DNA of 64,000 bases from NCBI RefSeq assembly GCF_014896945.1, contig NZ_CP054719.1, positions 915,153 to 979,152 of the forward strand. Reading direction: 5' to 3'. Shown here in pieces: positions 56,143 through 64,000 of the stretch. The position numbers and the translations under genes were made by a program. The notes beneath the pieces are model-generated. The model saw nothing but the letters and a program-made list of their open reading frames with translations, was not told the DNA's origin and made no database searches. Source of the stretch: Candidatus Bodocaedibacter vickermanii (GTDB lineage: Bacteria > Pseudomonadota > Alphaproteobacteria > UBA6184). Numbering within the stretch: the first letter of the stretch is position 1; every line of letters begins with the position of its first letter.

Positions 56143-57021
56143 TTAGCTCTTTAAGCCTATAATTCGAGTGTACAGCTCTTTTTTTGAAACACCATATTCA
56201 TGTGCGAGCTGTTCTGCGGCATCTTTAGAGCTCATATGAACTAAGGTGTTCAGAATCTCAGCGTCGGTAATGTCGGTTAATTCTTTAGCTTTTGCGCCTT
56301 CGATAAGAACCACAAATTCACCCCTGGGTTCTTTTGAGCCTATCGTTGTTAAAACCTCTGAGATCGAGCCCCGTTGAATCTCTTCAAATTTTTTGGTGAG
56401 CTCCCGCCCAACGACGATGGTGCGATTGCCCAATTCAGAATGAATGTCTTCTAACAACGAGACAATGCGATGGGGGGCTTCGTACAAAATTAAAGTTATC
56501 GGATACGACGAAAGCTGAGAAAGCTCTTTCTTTCGTGCCATTGATTTGGGAGATAAAAAGCCGACAAACAAAAATCGATCAGTGGGTAACCCAGATAGCG
56601 TCAAGGCTGTAATGGCGGCGCTGGCCCCAGGAATGCTTGTCATATACAAATCGTTTTGAATGCAATCGTTGACCAGATTAAACCCCGGATCAGAAATTAG
56701 CGGTGTTCCAGCATCTGAAACCAAAGCGACAACCTGCCCAGATTGTATGTGTTCAATGATTTTCTGGCTGGCCATCTGAGCGTTGTGATCGTGGTATGTG
56801 ATCAATGGTTTTTTAATACCGTATAAACTTAAAAGTTTTGAGGTGACCCTGGTGTCTTCACACGCAATAAGATCTGCTTGCGAAAGTATGGCTAAAGCGC
56901 GTAAACTGATGTCGCTAAGGTGTCCAATAGGGGTTGCAACAAGGTATAGCCCCGGTTGTGTTTTACATCCTGGTAGCGACTGGACAAACGGTATTAATAA
57001 ATCAGAGGTCATTCCATGCAT
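56143..57021 (-). CDS. rsmI: 16S rRNA C1402 2'-O-methyltransferase
   Basis: 292 residues. GLYLVATPIGHLSDISLRAL at the start of the tetrapyrrole-methylase-like fold, ACEDTRVTSKLLSLYGI, ALVSDAGTPLISDPG and IPGASAAITALTLSGLPTDRFLFVGFL are all signatures. The start is ATG 57021 or 57012; the frame runs further only through TTG. The divergent lipoprotein gene starts at 57016, so the two 5' ends touch or overlap. In many relatives rsmI sits beside the LpoA-like gene, often with yraN, which is absent here. Confidence 0.95.
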   Translation of the reverse strand: MHGMTSDLLIPFVQSLPGCKTQPGLYLVATPIGHLSDISLRALAILSQADLIACEDTRVTSKLLSLYGIKKPLITYHDHNAQMASQKIIEHIQSGQVVALVSDAGTPLISDPGFNLVNDCIQNDLYMTSIPGASAAITALTLSGLPTDRFLFVGFLSPKSMARKKELSQLSSYPITLILYEAPHRIVSLLEDIHSELGNRTIVVGRELTKKFEEIQRGSISEVLTTIGSKEPRGEFVVLIEGAKAKELTDITDAEILNTLVHMSSKDAAEQLAHEYGVSKKELYTRIIGLKS

Positions 57022-58119
57022 ATCTTTCAATCAATTCGATTCGGACTAAGGTTTTACATCCTATCCTTAATCGTGCTTTTCTTCAATGGTTGTTCTTCAG
57101 AGCCCAAGCAGCCACCCAGACCGGACACTAGAGAGGTTAACGTGGTTGTGCTGCTGCCCTTGTCGGGTCAATACGCCCATATTGGTGATTCGTATTTGAA
57201 AGCAATTGAGCTGGCATTGTTTGAGTTTGCAGACCTGAATTTAAAGGCACAAGTCTTGGATACCAAGGGAACCTTTGAGGGGGCGTTGGAAACACTAAAG
57301 CATGTAAAAGATGCCGATGTGGTTTTGGGGCCTGTGATGTCAACAGCGGTTGATGCGGTTTCTATGTGGGCGTTAAAACGAAAAATCCCTGTGATTAGTT
57401 TAACAAACAACTTTACGAAAGCCCAACCAGGCGTGTTTGTGTTTGGAATTCCGCCTCAATCAGAGATTGAAGCTATGGTTGGATCCGCAGTAAAAAATCG
57501 TATGGAGCGATTTACAGCCATTTTGCCATCTGGTGCTTTTGGTGCAACGATGAGAGAATCTTTGGAAAAAACGATTCAAGCATATGGAGCATCCTTAGTT
57601 GATGTGTTTTTCTATAGCCCCAACATGGATGAGTTGCCCTCTATTATCAAGCAGATGCAAAAGAAAACCGTAGCTGGCATCTTTGTTTTGAGTGGCGGGA
57701 AAGAATTGTTCACGATCAGCGAAGCTATAAAGAGTGCAAAAATTTCTGGTCGAATTCTGGGAACTCAACAGTGGAAAGCATCCGATGTTATTCATTGGAG
57801 AAATCTAAGCGAGTCCTGGTATACATCTGGATATTCAGCTCAAAAACAAATCTTTGAAAATCGTTACTTTTCCTTGTATAACAAGGAGCCTGATGTTTCG
57901 GCCTACCTTGCGTATGATGCAATGGCGATGTTATCAAAGCTTCACAAGCTGAGCTATGATGCGCCGTTTTCGATGACAGCATTAACAAGCCCAATGGGGT
58001 TTGTTGGGTTGCAAGGTTCGTTTTCATTACAAAAGGATGGGAGCGTTAAACGCAAAATTGCGATTATGGAAATAAAAGATGGCGCAAGCCAAATGCGAGA
58101 ATTAGTTGAAGGAAAATAA
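57016..58119 (+). CDS. LpoA-like penicillin-binding protein activator lipoprotein
   Basis: 367 residues. Lipobox FFNGC (Cys26). The rest is a periplasmic-binding-protein (ABC leucine-type) fold: VVVLLPLSGQYAHIGDSYLKAIELALFEF, VVLGPVMSTAVDAVSMWA and IPVISLTNN. This fits the C-terminal domain of LpoA, which activates PBP1A; the N-terminal TPR domain of the enterobacterial protein is absent, as is usual in alphaproteobacteria. rph starts directly after the stop. Confidence 0.87.
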   Translation: MHIFQSIRFGLRFYILSLIVLFFNGCSSEPKQPPRPDTREVNVVVLLPLSGQYAHIGDSYLKAIELALFEFADLNLKAQVLDTKGTFEGALETLKHVKDADVVLGPVMSTAVDAVSMWALKRKIPVISLTNNFTKAQPGVFVFGIPPQSEIEAMVGSAVKNRMERFTAILPSGAFGATMRESLEKTIQAYGASLVDVFFYSPNMDELPSIIKQMQKKTVAGIFVLSGGKELFTISEAIKSAKISGRILGTQQWKASDVIHWRNLSESWYTSGYSAQKQIFENRYFSLYNKEPDVSAYLAYDAMAMLSKLHKLSYDAPFSMTALTSPMGFVGLQGSFSLQKDGSVKRKIAIMEIKDGASQMRELVEGK

Positions 58120-58845
58120 ATGCGTAAAAATGATCGTTCTGAAAAAGCGTTAAGAACTGTAAGTATTGAACCTGGATTTAGCCTGCATGCAGAAGGATCC
58201 TGCTTAATAACCGTGGGCAACACCAAAGTGATATGTACTGCGTCTGTGGACGAAAAAGTGCCACCATTTTTACGTAATACGGGTAAAGGCTGGGTGACCG
58301 CAGAGTATGGTATGCTGCCAAGATCAACGGGATCCAGAATGGATCGTGAGGCTGCCAGAGGGGGTCAGTCGGGGCGCACTCATGAAATTCAACGGCTAAT
58401 CGGCAGATCGCTTCGCGCTGTAATCGATTTAACGGCGTTGGGTGAGCGTCAAATTAAAGTGGATTGTGACGTTATACAGGCGGATGGCGGCACCCGAACT
58501 GCAGCAATCACTGGGGGGTTCGTGGCGCTTTATTTTGCGTGCAAACACCTGGTGGATCAAAAGCTGATTAAAACACTTCCCATTAAAGATCATGTGGCCG
58601 CAATTTCTGCTGGCGTTGTCAAAGGGCAATCCGTTTTAGATTTGGATTATGATGAAGACAGCACCGCTGAAACCGATGCAAACTTTGTAATGACGGGCAA
58701 GGGTGGAATTGTTGAAATTCAATCCACAGCCGAGGGCGAGCCATTTCAGTTAGAGCAATTTCAATCGATGTTTGATTTGGCCAAATCAGGCATAAACGAT
58801 TTGATTAAATTACAAATGAAAGTAATGTATCCAGAGTTGTCATAG
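58120..58845 (+). CDS. rph: Ribonuclease PH
   Basis: Phosphorolytic 3'-exonuclease maturing tRNA ends. 241 residues. [46 protein letters not shown]-like segment ([20 protein letters not shown]) and [14 protein letters not shown] are diagnostic. ATG is the base after the lipoprotein stop. In many relatives rdgB and hemW follow; here a CtrA-box repeat lies between rph and hemW and no rdgB is seen. Confidence 0.98.
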   Translation: MRKNDRSEKALRTVSIEPGFSLHAEGSCLITVGNTKVICTASVDEKVPPFLRNTGKGWVTAEYGMLPRSTGSRMDREAARGGQSGRTHEIQRLIGRSLRAVIDLTALGERQIKVDCDVIQADGGTRTAAITGGFVALYFACKHLVDQKLIKTLPIKDHVAAISAGVVKGQSVLDLDYDEDSTAETDANFVMTGKGGIVEIQSTAEGEPFQLEQFQSMFDLAKSGINDLIKLQMKVMYPELS

Positions 58846-58972
58846 GTTATTTAAGTTTGGAAAGTCGTATGAGTGTAGATCTTGCCTAGGTAAAATATGA
58901 TCCTCAAGGTTCAAATACAGTCATGCGAACACCCAAAGTTACCGGAGAATAAATGACAGAATATATAGTTAA

Positions 58973-59212
58973 GCACTGTCGTTAATCTGGGGTTAATAAA
59001 GGTTAAGATTCGGTTAACGCGATTTTTTTACCACCCCCCGCCCTAGTCACCCTCAGTGACCTTCGGGTGGGGGGACAAAACCCACTCTCTATATCGAGAC
59101 TAAATAGACGAAGCAATCCGTCATTTCTTCACGAAACGGTGGGCTAAAATAACAATGTATGAGCTCTATAAACTTACAATACCTCCCAAACGTTAACAAA
59201 AGATTGACGAAC
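58973..59212 (+). repeat. CtrA-box repeat element, copy 5
   Basis: TTAA at 58982, 58993, 59003 and 59014 (7-6-7). GC hairpin about 59033-59076; palindrome GAGCTC near 59161; ends GTTAACAAAAGATTGACG. It occupies most of the gap 58846-59304. Confidence 0.88.
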
Positions 59213-59304
59213 TGAAGATTTATCGAGATTATCTATATATACACCAATACTCAAAGGCATATGTCCTTGACAGCGTCGCTACCTTGGATTAAGGTTCAGC
59301 CATC

Positions 59305-60480
59305 ATGAACACACACACAACTTCCGCAGCTTTTCCAAAACCGCTTGGTATTTATGTTCACTGGCCGTTTTGTGTATCGAAATGTCCATATTGTGACTTT
59401 AACAGCCACGTTGTGCAAAGCATAGACCTTGAGCAATGGACAAGGGCATATGTGAACGAATTGCGATTTTCGCATCAGCAAACATCTGATCACCAAGTTC
59501 AAACTATTTTCTTTGGCGGGGGGACTCCTTCATTAATGCCCCCCAGTTTGATGGCAACGATTATCGATACGATTCAATCTTTGTGGTCATGTTCGGATAC
59601 TCTAGAAATTACCTTTGAGGCCAATCCCACGAGTGTTGAAGCTGAAAAGTTTAAAGCATTTAAGGCTGCTGGGGCGAATCGTGTATCCATTGGCGTTCAG
59701 GCGTTTAATGATGCCGATCTAAAATTCTTAGGAAGACCCCACAATTTAGCAGAAGGCATTGGCGCCATTGAATTGGCACATCAATCGTTTGATCGTGTTT
59801 CATTCGATTTAATTTATGCCAGACCTCATCAAAATTTAGACGCATGGGCGGCTGAATTGTCGATGGCATTAACTTATGCTCCGACGCACATTTCTTTGTA
59901 CCAACTAACCATCGAGCCGGGCACAGCATTCCATACGTCGTTTGCTCGTGGAGATTTCCCAATGCCCGACGAACATCTTTCCGCAGAAATGTATGATTTG
60001 ACGGGAGATGTTTTAAACAGCAAGGGGTTTCACGCCTATGAAGTTTCTAATTATGCAATTCTGGGGGAAGAGTGTCGCCATAACCTAATGTATTGGAAAT
60101 ACAACGACTATGTGGGGGTTGGTCCGGGTGCGCATGGGCGCATTACACAGGAGGGTGTAAAATATGCAACACGACGTCATCGTGCTCCGTCGTTATGGTT
60201 GGATGCGTGTTTAAAAAACGAGCATGGTCAGCATGAGCTGATTCCATTATCGTCGTATGAAGAGTTAACAGAGCTGATGTTGATGGGGTTGCGATTGGAA
60301 AATGGTATTGAGATTCAGCGATTTGTCGATGTTATTCATCAACCGCCATCGGATATTTTTGGTCAGAAGTGGGCGGCGTTACAAACAGAGGGGTTGCTTG
60401 AGATTCGAAAGAATTGTATCGTTCCCACGAAAAAAGGACGATTAAAGCTAAACGGAATTCTAGATTTTTTATTTGGGTAG
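59305..60480 (+). CDS. hemW: Radical SAM haem chaperone HemW
   Basis: 391 residues. Cluster motif HWPFCVSKCPYCDFN (Cys23, 27, 30) and a fourth Cys position are typical; TIFFGGGTPSLM, TFEANPTSVE, NRVSIGVQAFNDADLKFLGR and FDLIYARPHQ mark the HemN-like fold. HemW carries haem to respiratory enzymes rather than oxidising coproporphyrinogen; members lacking the HemN extra Cys are named so. That fits the bd oxidase and complex II encoded in the window. The TTGACA box 24-30 nt upstream of start could be a -35 element. Confidence 0.93.
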   Translation: MNTHTTSAAFPKPLGIYVHWPFCVSKCPYCDFNSHVVQSIDLEQWTRAYVNELRFSHQQTSDHQVQTIFFGGGTPSLMPPSLMATIIDTIQSLWSCSDTLEITFEANPTSVEAEKFKAFKAAGANRVSIGVQAFNDADLKFLGRPHNLAEGIGAIELAHQSFDRVSFDLIYARPHQNLDAWAAELSMALTYAPTHISLYQLTIEPGTAFHTSFARGDFPMPDEHLSAEMYDLTGDVLNSKGFHAYEVSNYAILGEECRHNLMYWKYNDYVGVGPGAHGRITQEGVKYATRRHRAPSLWLDACLKNEHGQHELIPLSSYEELTELMLMGLRLENGIEIQRFVDVIHQPPSDIFGQKWAALQTEGLLEIRKNCIVPTKKGRLKLNGILDFLFG

Positions 60481-60538
60481 TTTTGGTTGCTTCGTGACGT
60501 TGCGCTTTCCAGAAAATATTTTTTTCTGTTCATAAAAT

Positions 60539-60803
60539 GTTAATGAATGTCTGATAGATTGAAAATAGGTAGGTAAGTTACATCGACAGCCAGGTCGGTG
60601 CGTAATAACCAACGACGAAATTATTGCAGAGTACTATGCAGTAGTATAGTCGAGATGGATTGAGGTTGGAATCTTAATGTGTTCAATAATCGTAAAAAAC
60701 TTAGTTTTTTGGATTACCTTGGTTATTATGTTGAGGTGGTGGCGGGGTGGGCCGTGTGGAGTTTCATCGATGTTCAGGTGGGCCCCACTGTTAAGTGGGT
60801 CAT
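60539..60803 (+). repeat. Inverted structured repeat 'G', copy 2 (possible ncRNA)
   Basis: Plus-strand copy of 39943-40207. Stems: AATAACCAA (60605-60613) with TTGGTTATT (60719-60727), ATCGAC/GTCGGT, TGCA/TGCA around GAGTACTA, AAAAACT/AGTTTTT, CCCACT-GTTA-AGTGGG, then GCCCC-ATC-GGGGC. Compared with copy 1, two stems carry compensatory exchanges. A one-base indel between copies breaks a shared reading frame. Confidence 0.72.
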
Positions 60804-61015
60804 TCACGGAGGGCCCCATCGGGGCACGAGGCCAAAAGGTCTAATTTTCAAATTTTTCAGATAAAACCGAAAAAGAGGTTCAATTTTAAAAGATCGAACC
60901 GTTGGTAGAGAATGTAATGGCGCGCTGTATAATAATGGATCCAACGACTTTTCCTGACGTAATCCTAGATTGCAAAGGGGCGCAAATACAGAAAAGCTCT
61001 TTACAATTATGATGT

Positions 61016-61040
61016 AAAAAAAGAGGGCTTTCGCCCTCAT
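61016..61040 (-). terminator. Rho-independent terminator, minus strand
   Basis: GAGGGC-GAAA-GCCCTC stem on minus followed by TTTTTTT; directly after the peroxiredoxin stop. Confidence 0.95.
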
Positions 61041-61043
61041 CAT

Positions 61044-61628
61044 TTAGGTGTTTTGAGTTAGGTATGTTGAAACACTTTCTCGGGTTGCTTTCATTGCTGT
61101 TTTACCCTTCATCCAGTTAGCAGGACAAACTTCACCATTTTGTTCCACATGTTGAAGGGCGTCTACGGTGCGCAAAACCTCCTCAACGCTGCGTCCAAGG
61201 GGCAGATCATTGACTAGCTGATGACGCACAATGCCACTTTTATCGATTAAGAATACAGCGCGATAAGCTACATTACCATCCGACAACACATCGTAATCCT
61301 TTGCAATTTGTCCACCAAGATCAGAGATGATGCCGTATTCGATTCCTTGAATTCCACCCTTGTCTTTTGGAGTGTTCAACCAAGCAATGTGAGCGTGATC
61401 GCTGTCAACGCTGCACCCAAGCAATTCAACGTCCCTGCTTTTAAATTCGCTAAGCTTTTCTTGAAATGCGTGCATTTCTGTGGGGCAGACGAAGGTAAAA
61501 TCTAAGGGATAAAAGAACAAAACAACATATTTATTTTTGTAATCCGATAGGCTGATTGTTTTTGTTTCATTGCCAAACACGACTTTTGCTTTAAAGTCAG
61601 GAGCATGTTTTCCAACTAATACGGTCAT
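61044..61628 (-). CDS. 2-Cys peroxiredoxin (AhpC/Prx1 type)
   Basis: 194 residues. Peroxidatic motif FTFVCPTEM (Cys48) and resolving Cys in GEVCPANW near residue 169, with the C-terminal YF-type tail replaced by VSTYLTQNT. It reduces hydrogen peroxide and organic peroxides in the cytoplasm, using thioredoxin or AhpF/D; the partner is not nearby. Monocistronic, with a GAAAGG ribosome site about 5 nt before the ATG. Confidence 0.95.
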   Translation of the reverse strand: MTVLVGKHAPDFKAKVVFGNETKTISLSDYKNKYVVLFFYPLDFTFVCPTEMHAFQEKLSEFKSRDVELLGCSVDSDHAHIAWLNTPKDKGGIQGIEYGIISDLGGQIAKDYDVLSDGNVAYRAVFLIDKSGIVRHQLVNDLPLGRSVEEVLRTVDALQHVEQNGEVCPANWMKGKTAMKATRESVSTYLTQNT

Positions 61629-61709
61629 AGAATATTTCCTTTCACGGGTAAGTAATAATTTGCTTTTAGATTCAAACCATATTAAACCTTTAGAGAGGTG
61701 TTTTCAATC

Positions 61710-63074
61710 ATGTCGTCTATAACCTTTCAATCGTTTGGTACTCTTGCAACATTTCGTGTTGCCTTTCCGCTAATGTTAGTCGCGCTGTCTAGCAATATGA
61801 TGCTGTTCTTTGGGCGGATGGTTTTGGCGAAATATGATGTTTCTGTTATGAATGCTGCTGCCAGTACGGTGCTTGTCTGTAATATTTTTCAGGTCGCGGG
61901 GCTTTCCATTACTGCTATGGCTGAAATTTTTGTGGGGCAAAATAATGGTGCTGAAAACTTTAAGCAAGCCCCCAATGCTGTTTGGCAAATGATTTTGTTT
62001 TCGTGTGCGCTATTGTTCGTGTTTGTCCCTATCGCTGTGTGGGGAGGAGAGTTTTTTATTGCGAGCAAGTTTCAGGCTCTTGGTTTGGGATATTTTCAAA
62101 TTACAATGTTGGGCGGTTTTCTTGTGCCTCTGCTGGGGGCGTTGGCCTCTTTTTTTGTGGGGACGGGAAAAACAACGCCTTTAATTATTAGTGCAATTAT
62201 CGCCAATATTACAAATGCATATTTGAACATAACGCTAGTGTTTGGGGTTGATGGTTTGATTTCTCCACTGGGGGCGAACGGTGCTGCGATTGCTACTGTT
62301 GTTGCGTTGGGCATTCAGGTATTATTTTTATTTTTTGTATTTACAAGCCATTCGAATGATGCAATCTTTAAAACAAGGCGTCCAACCTTTGATAAAAAAC
62401 AGATGCTTGAATGCTTAAGGGTTGGCTTGCCTAACGCATTTAGTCGAATGATTGAAATCGCAGGATGGGCAACTATCGTCGCTTACCTGTCCACAATTGA
62501 TGAGAGCTATGTAACGGTTCAAACGCTGTGTCATTCTTTAATAATTATGTTTATTTTTGCGGTTGAGGGGTTATCAAAAGGAATTACGGCCATTGTATCC
62601 AATGCTATTGGGCAAGGAGCGTATTGGGCAATCAACACCGTTGTTAAATCAGCTGGAAATATATTGATTGCAATCTTGGTGGCGCTTTGGTTTGTATTGT
62701 GGTATGCCCCCGAAGCAACGATTTTGAAGGTGATGAATCAAGCGCAGTTTGTAGATCCTGAGCTTATTCGTCATGTTACTTTAGCTTTTAAAGGGCTATG
62801 GGTTTATTTTGCATTTAACGGTCTTAGCTTAATTATATGGGGCGTGTTGACAGCGGGGGGTGATACAAAGTTTATTATGTGGAGCAATACGCTTAGCACA
62901 TGGATGTTTGCCGTGATTCCCACGTATGTTTGGGTTTCAAGCTTTCCAGCGACCCCTGCGGTTCCCTATCAGTATATTGCGCCTGTATATGGATTTTTAG
63001 GGTTTGTTATCGTTGCAATTCGTTTTTATAGCCAAAGTTGGCTAAAGCTTAATCTTAACAAAGCGGCACTATAG
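61710..63074 (+). CDS. MATE-family multidrug/sodium exporter 1
   Basis: 454 residues, twelve hydrophobic segments. ATG 61710 is taken over the in-frame GTG 61698, which sits on the GAGAGG ribosome site. MATE features: FPLMLVALSSNMMLFFGRMVLAKYD in TM1, AEIFVGQNNGAEN after TM2, GANGAAIATVVALGIQ before TM6, and the second half beginning RVGLPNAFSRMIEIAGW. It likely exports drugs or metabolites using proton or sodium gradients. The next gene is a paralogue. Confidence 0.93.
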   Translation: MSSITFQSFGTLATFRVAFPLMLVALSSNMMLFFGRMVLAKYDVSVMNAAASTVLVCNIFQVAGLSITAMAEIFVGQNNGAENFKQAPNAVWQMILFSCALLFVFVPIAVWGGEFFIASKFQALGLGYFQITMLGGFLVPLLGALASFFVGTGKTTPLIISAIIANITNAYLNITLVFGVDGLISPLGANGAAIATVVALGIQVLFLFFVFTSHSNDAIFKTRRPTFDKKQMLECLRVGLPNAFSRMIEIAGWATIVAYLSTIDESYVTVQTLCHSLIIMFIFAVEGLSKGITAIVSNAIGQGAYWAINTVVKSAGNILIAILVALWFVLWYAPEATILKVMNQAQFVDPELIRHVTLAFKGLWVYFAFNGLSLIIWGVLTAGGDTKFIMWSNTLSTWMFAVIPTYVWVSSFPATPAVPYQYIAPVYGFLGFVIVAIRFYSQSWLKLNLNKAAL

Positions 63075-63075
63075 T

Positions 63076-64000
63076 ATGAAGACCTTAACAAAACATCCGT
63101 CGGGAAGTTTTTCTGAATTGTTGTCGATAGCGGTGCCATTAATATTAACGGCACTTTCGGGAAACCTGTTTGTGTTTGTTGATAGGATCATGTTGTCCTA
63201 TTATTCGTTTGACGTATTTAATGCCGTGTCTGGGGTGGGGGTTGTGTTTGCGACGCTGTGTTATCCTGGGTGTGCAATAGCCGCAATCACAGAGGTATTT
63301 GTTGGTCAATATAATGGTTCTGGGCAATATGATAAAATCGCAGCACCCGTATGGCAGATGATCTTTTTCGCGATTGCATCCATTGTTGTTTATGTGCCGT
63401 TAGCATTATTGGGAGAGTCCCTGTTTTTGTCCCCGGTCTTTGTGAAAGAGGGGTTGCTATATTATCAAATCCTTGTAATCGGGGCGCCGTTGTTTCTGTT
63501 GCAAAACGCAATGGCTGGTTTTTTTATAGGGGTCGGACGCGCCGGATTTGTTACCGCAGCAGTATTGATCAGCAATCTGATGAATATAATTCTAAATTAT
63601 GTATTGATTTTTGGATTTTGGATTATTCCCCCATTGGGCGCCGCAGGTTCTGCGACGGCATCTATGATTGCAGAAAGCATTCAGCTGATCATTTTGTTCG
63701 GAGTATTTTTCAACAAGCACAATCATTTAAAATACTTGACCCGCAAGGCATCTCTTAATTTGAAATTATTATGGGAGCAACTAACCATAGGTGTCCCTGG
63801 CGCTGTGGGACACACGTTTGAAATTGGAGGCTGGGCTTTTTTATCAAACTTTAGAGCCGGTCTTGGCGACGCTTATGTAACGGTGATGTCGGTGAGTGGG
63901 GCCAGTTACCTTTTGTTTTCATTTTATACAGAAGGGTTGCAAAAAGCAGTTACAGCAATCACATCAAATATGATTGGTTCCAGGGATTATAGAAATATTG
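63076..64000 (+). CDS. MATE-family exporter 2 (3' end beyond window)
   Basis: 308 codons visible from ATG 63076, one base after the previous stop (spacing implies reinitiation). MKTLTKHPSGSFSELLSIAVPLILTALSGN begins TM1; AITEVFVGQYNGSGQYDKIAAPVWQM, GAPLFLLQNAMAGFFIGVGR and PLGAAGSATASMIAE match the upstream paralogue position for position. Reading frame is open to the window end. A tandem duplicate of exporter 1. Confidence 0.9.
   Translation, partial: MKTLTKHPSGSFSELLSIAVPLILTALSGNLFVFVDRIMLSYYSFDVFNAVSGVGVVFATLCYPGCAIAAITEVFVGQYNGSGQYDKIAAPVWQMIFFAIASIVVYVPLALLGESLFLSPVFVKEGLLYYQILVIGAPLFLLQNAMAGFFIGVGRAGFVTAAVLISNLMNIILNYVLIFGFWIIPPLGAAGSATASMIAESIQLIILFGVFFNKHNHLKYLTRKASLNLKLLWEQLTIGVPGAVGHTFEIGGWAFLSNFRAGLGDAYVTVMSVSGASYLLFSFYTEGLQKAVTAITSNMIGSRDYRNI

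Noticed and set aside
34779-59212. The five ~240-bp repeats as a CRISPR array or integron sites
   Set aside because: Copies are kilobases apart, much too long for CRISPR repeats, have no spacers, and no cas or integrase gene is present.
60679-60864. 61-codon frame in the inverted structured repeat
   Set aside because: The other copy has a one-base indel and stops in the same segment; no ribosome site. Kept only as a low-interest remark.

Overview
The window looks like chromosomal DNA of a flagellated alphaproteobacterium. The marker arrangements flgF-flgG-flgA-flgH, recA-alaS, bolA next to a J-domain gene, rmuC-def, a CckA-type hybrid kinase and gatCAB all fit that class. Many short exported proteins without known relatives, an aromatic amino acid permease, a CIO-type quinol oxidase and intergenic DNA full of repeats suggest a host-associated lineage such as Holosporales. 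That placement is an inference; no 16S rRNA gene is present.

Layout. 1-2.4 kb: 3' part of leuS, then holA. 2.5-7.1 kb (minus): sdhCDAB followed by a NhaD-type antiporter. 7.2-15.6 kb: an exported unknown, a sigma-54-driven flgFGAH operon (minus), pgi, another exported unknown, rmuC-def and tRNA-Val(GAC). 15.7-22.0 kb: a four-gene operon encoding a solute-binding/TRIC-like fusion, an RND adaptor, a lipoprotein resembling an RND porter subdomain, and the RND pump. 22.0-24.6 kb: structured intergenic DNA, an exported unknown and a polysaccharide deacetylase. 24.6-29.2 kb (minus): rho-gatC-gatA-gatB. 29.5-29.85 kb: a DnaA-box cluster that is the best oriC candidate. 30-34.5 kb: three tandem NTF2-like paralogues (the third broken), an exported methyltransferase-like protein, dapD, tRNA-Ala(GGC) and an exported unknown. 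35.4-39.0 kb: cydAB and a TyrP-like permease. 40.4-46.5 kb: a predicted surface protein, xseB, rsmE, a membrane protein, a secretin, bolA and a J-domain protein. 47.3-53.7 kb: a small gene, cckA, recA and alaS. 54.7-64 kb: trmJ, an unknown, rsmI, an LpoA-like lipoprotein, rph, hemW, a peroxiredoxin and two tandem MATE exporters (the second cut by the window end).

The most unusual content is intergenic and lies mainly right of the origin candidate. (1) Five ~240-bp elements each carry four TTAA motifs in invariant 7-6-7 spacing, i.e. two tandem sites matching the CtrA consensus TTAA-N7-TTAA, next to a GC-rich hairpin; the upstream kinase of the CtrA pathway, CckA, is encoded among them. (2) A ~260-bp element in two inverted copies shows compensatory base changes in predicted stems. 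(3) A ~70-bp three-hairpin cloverleaf-like element occurs in two full copies and one partial copy. (4) A ~120-bp MITE-like element has imperfect terminal inverted repeats and three copies. (5) A REP-like double-palindrome family has at least a dozen copies. These modules are often stacked in the same intergenic stretches, mostly right of the origin candidate.
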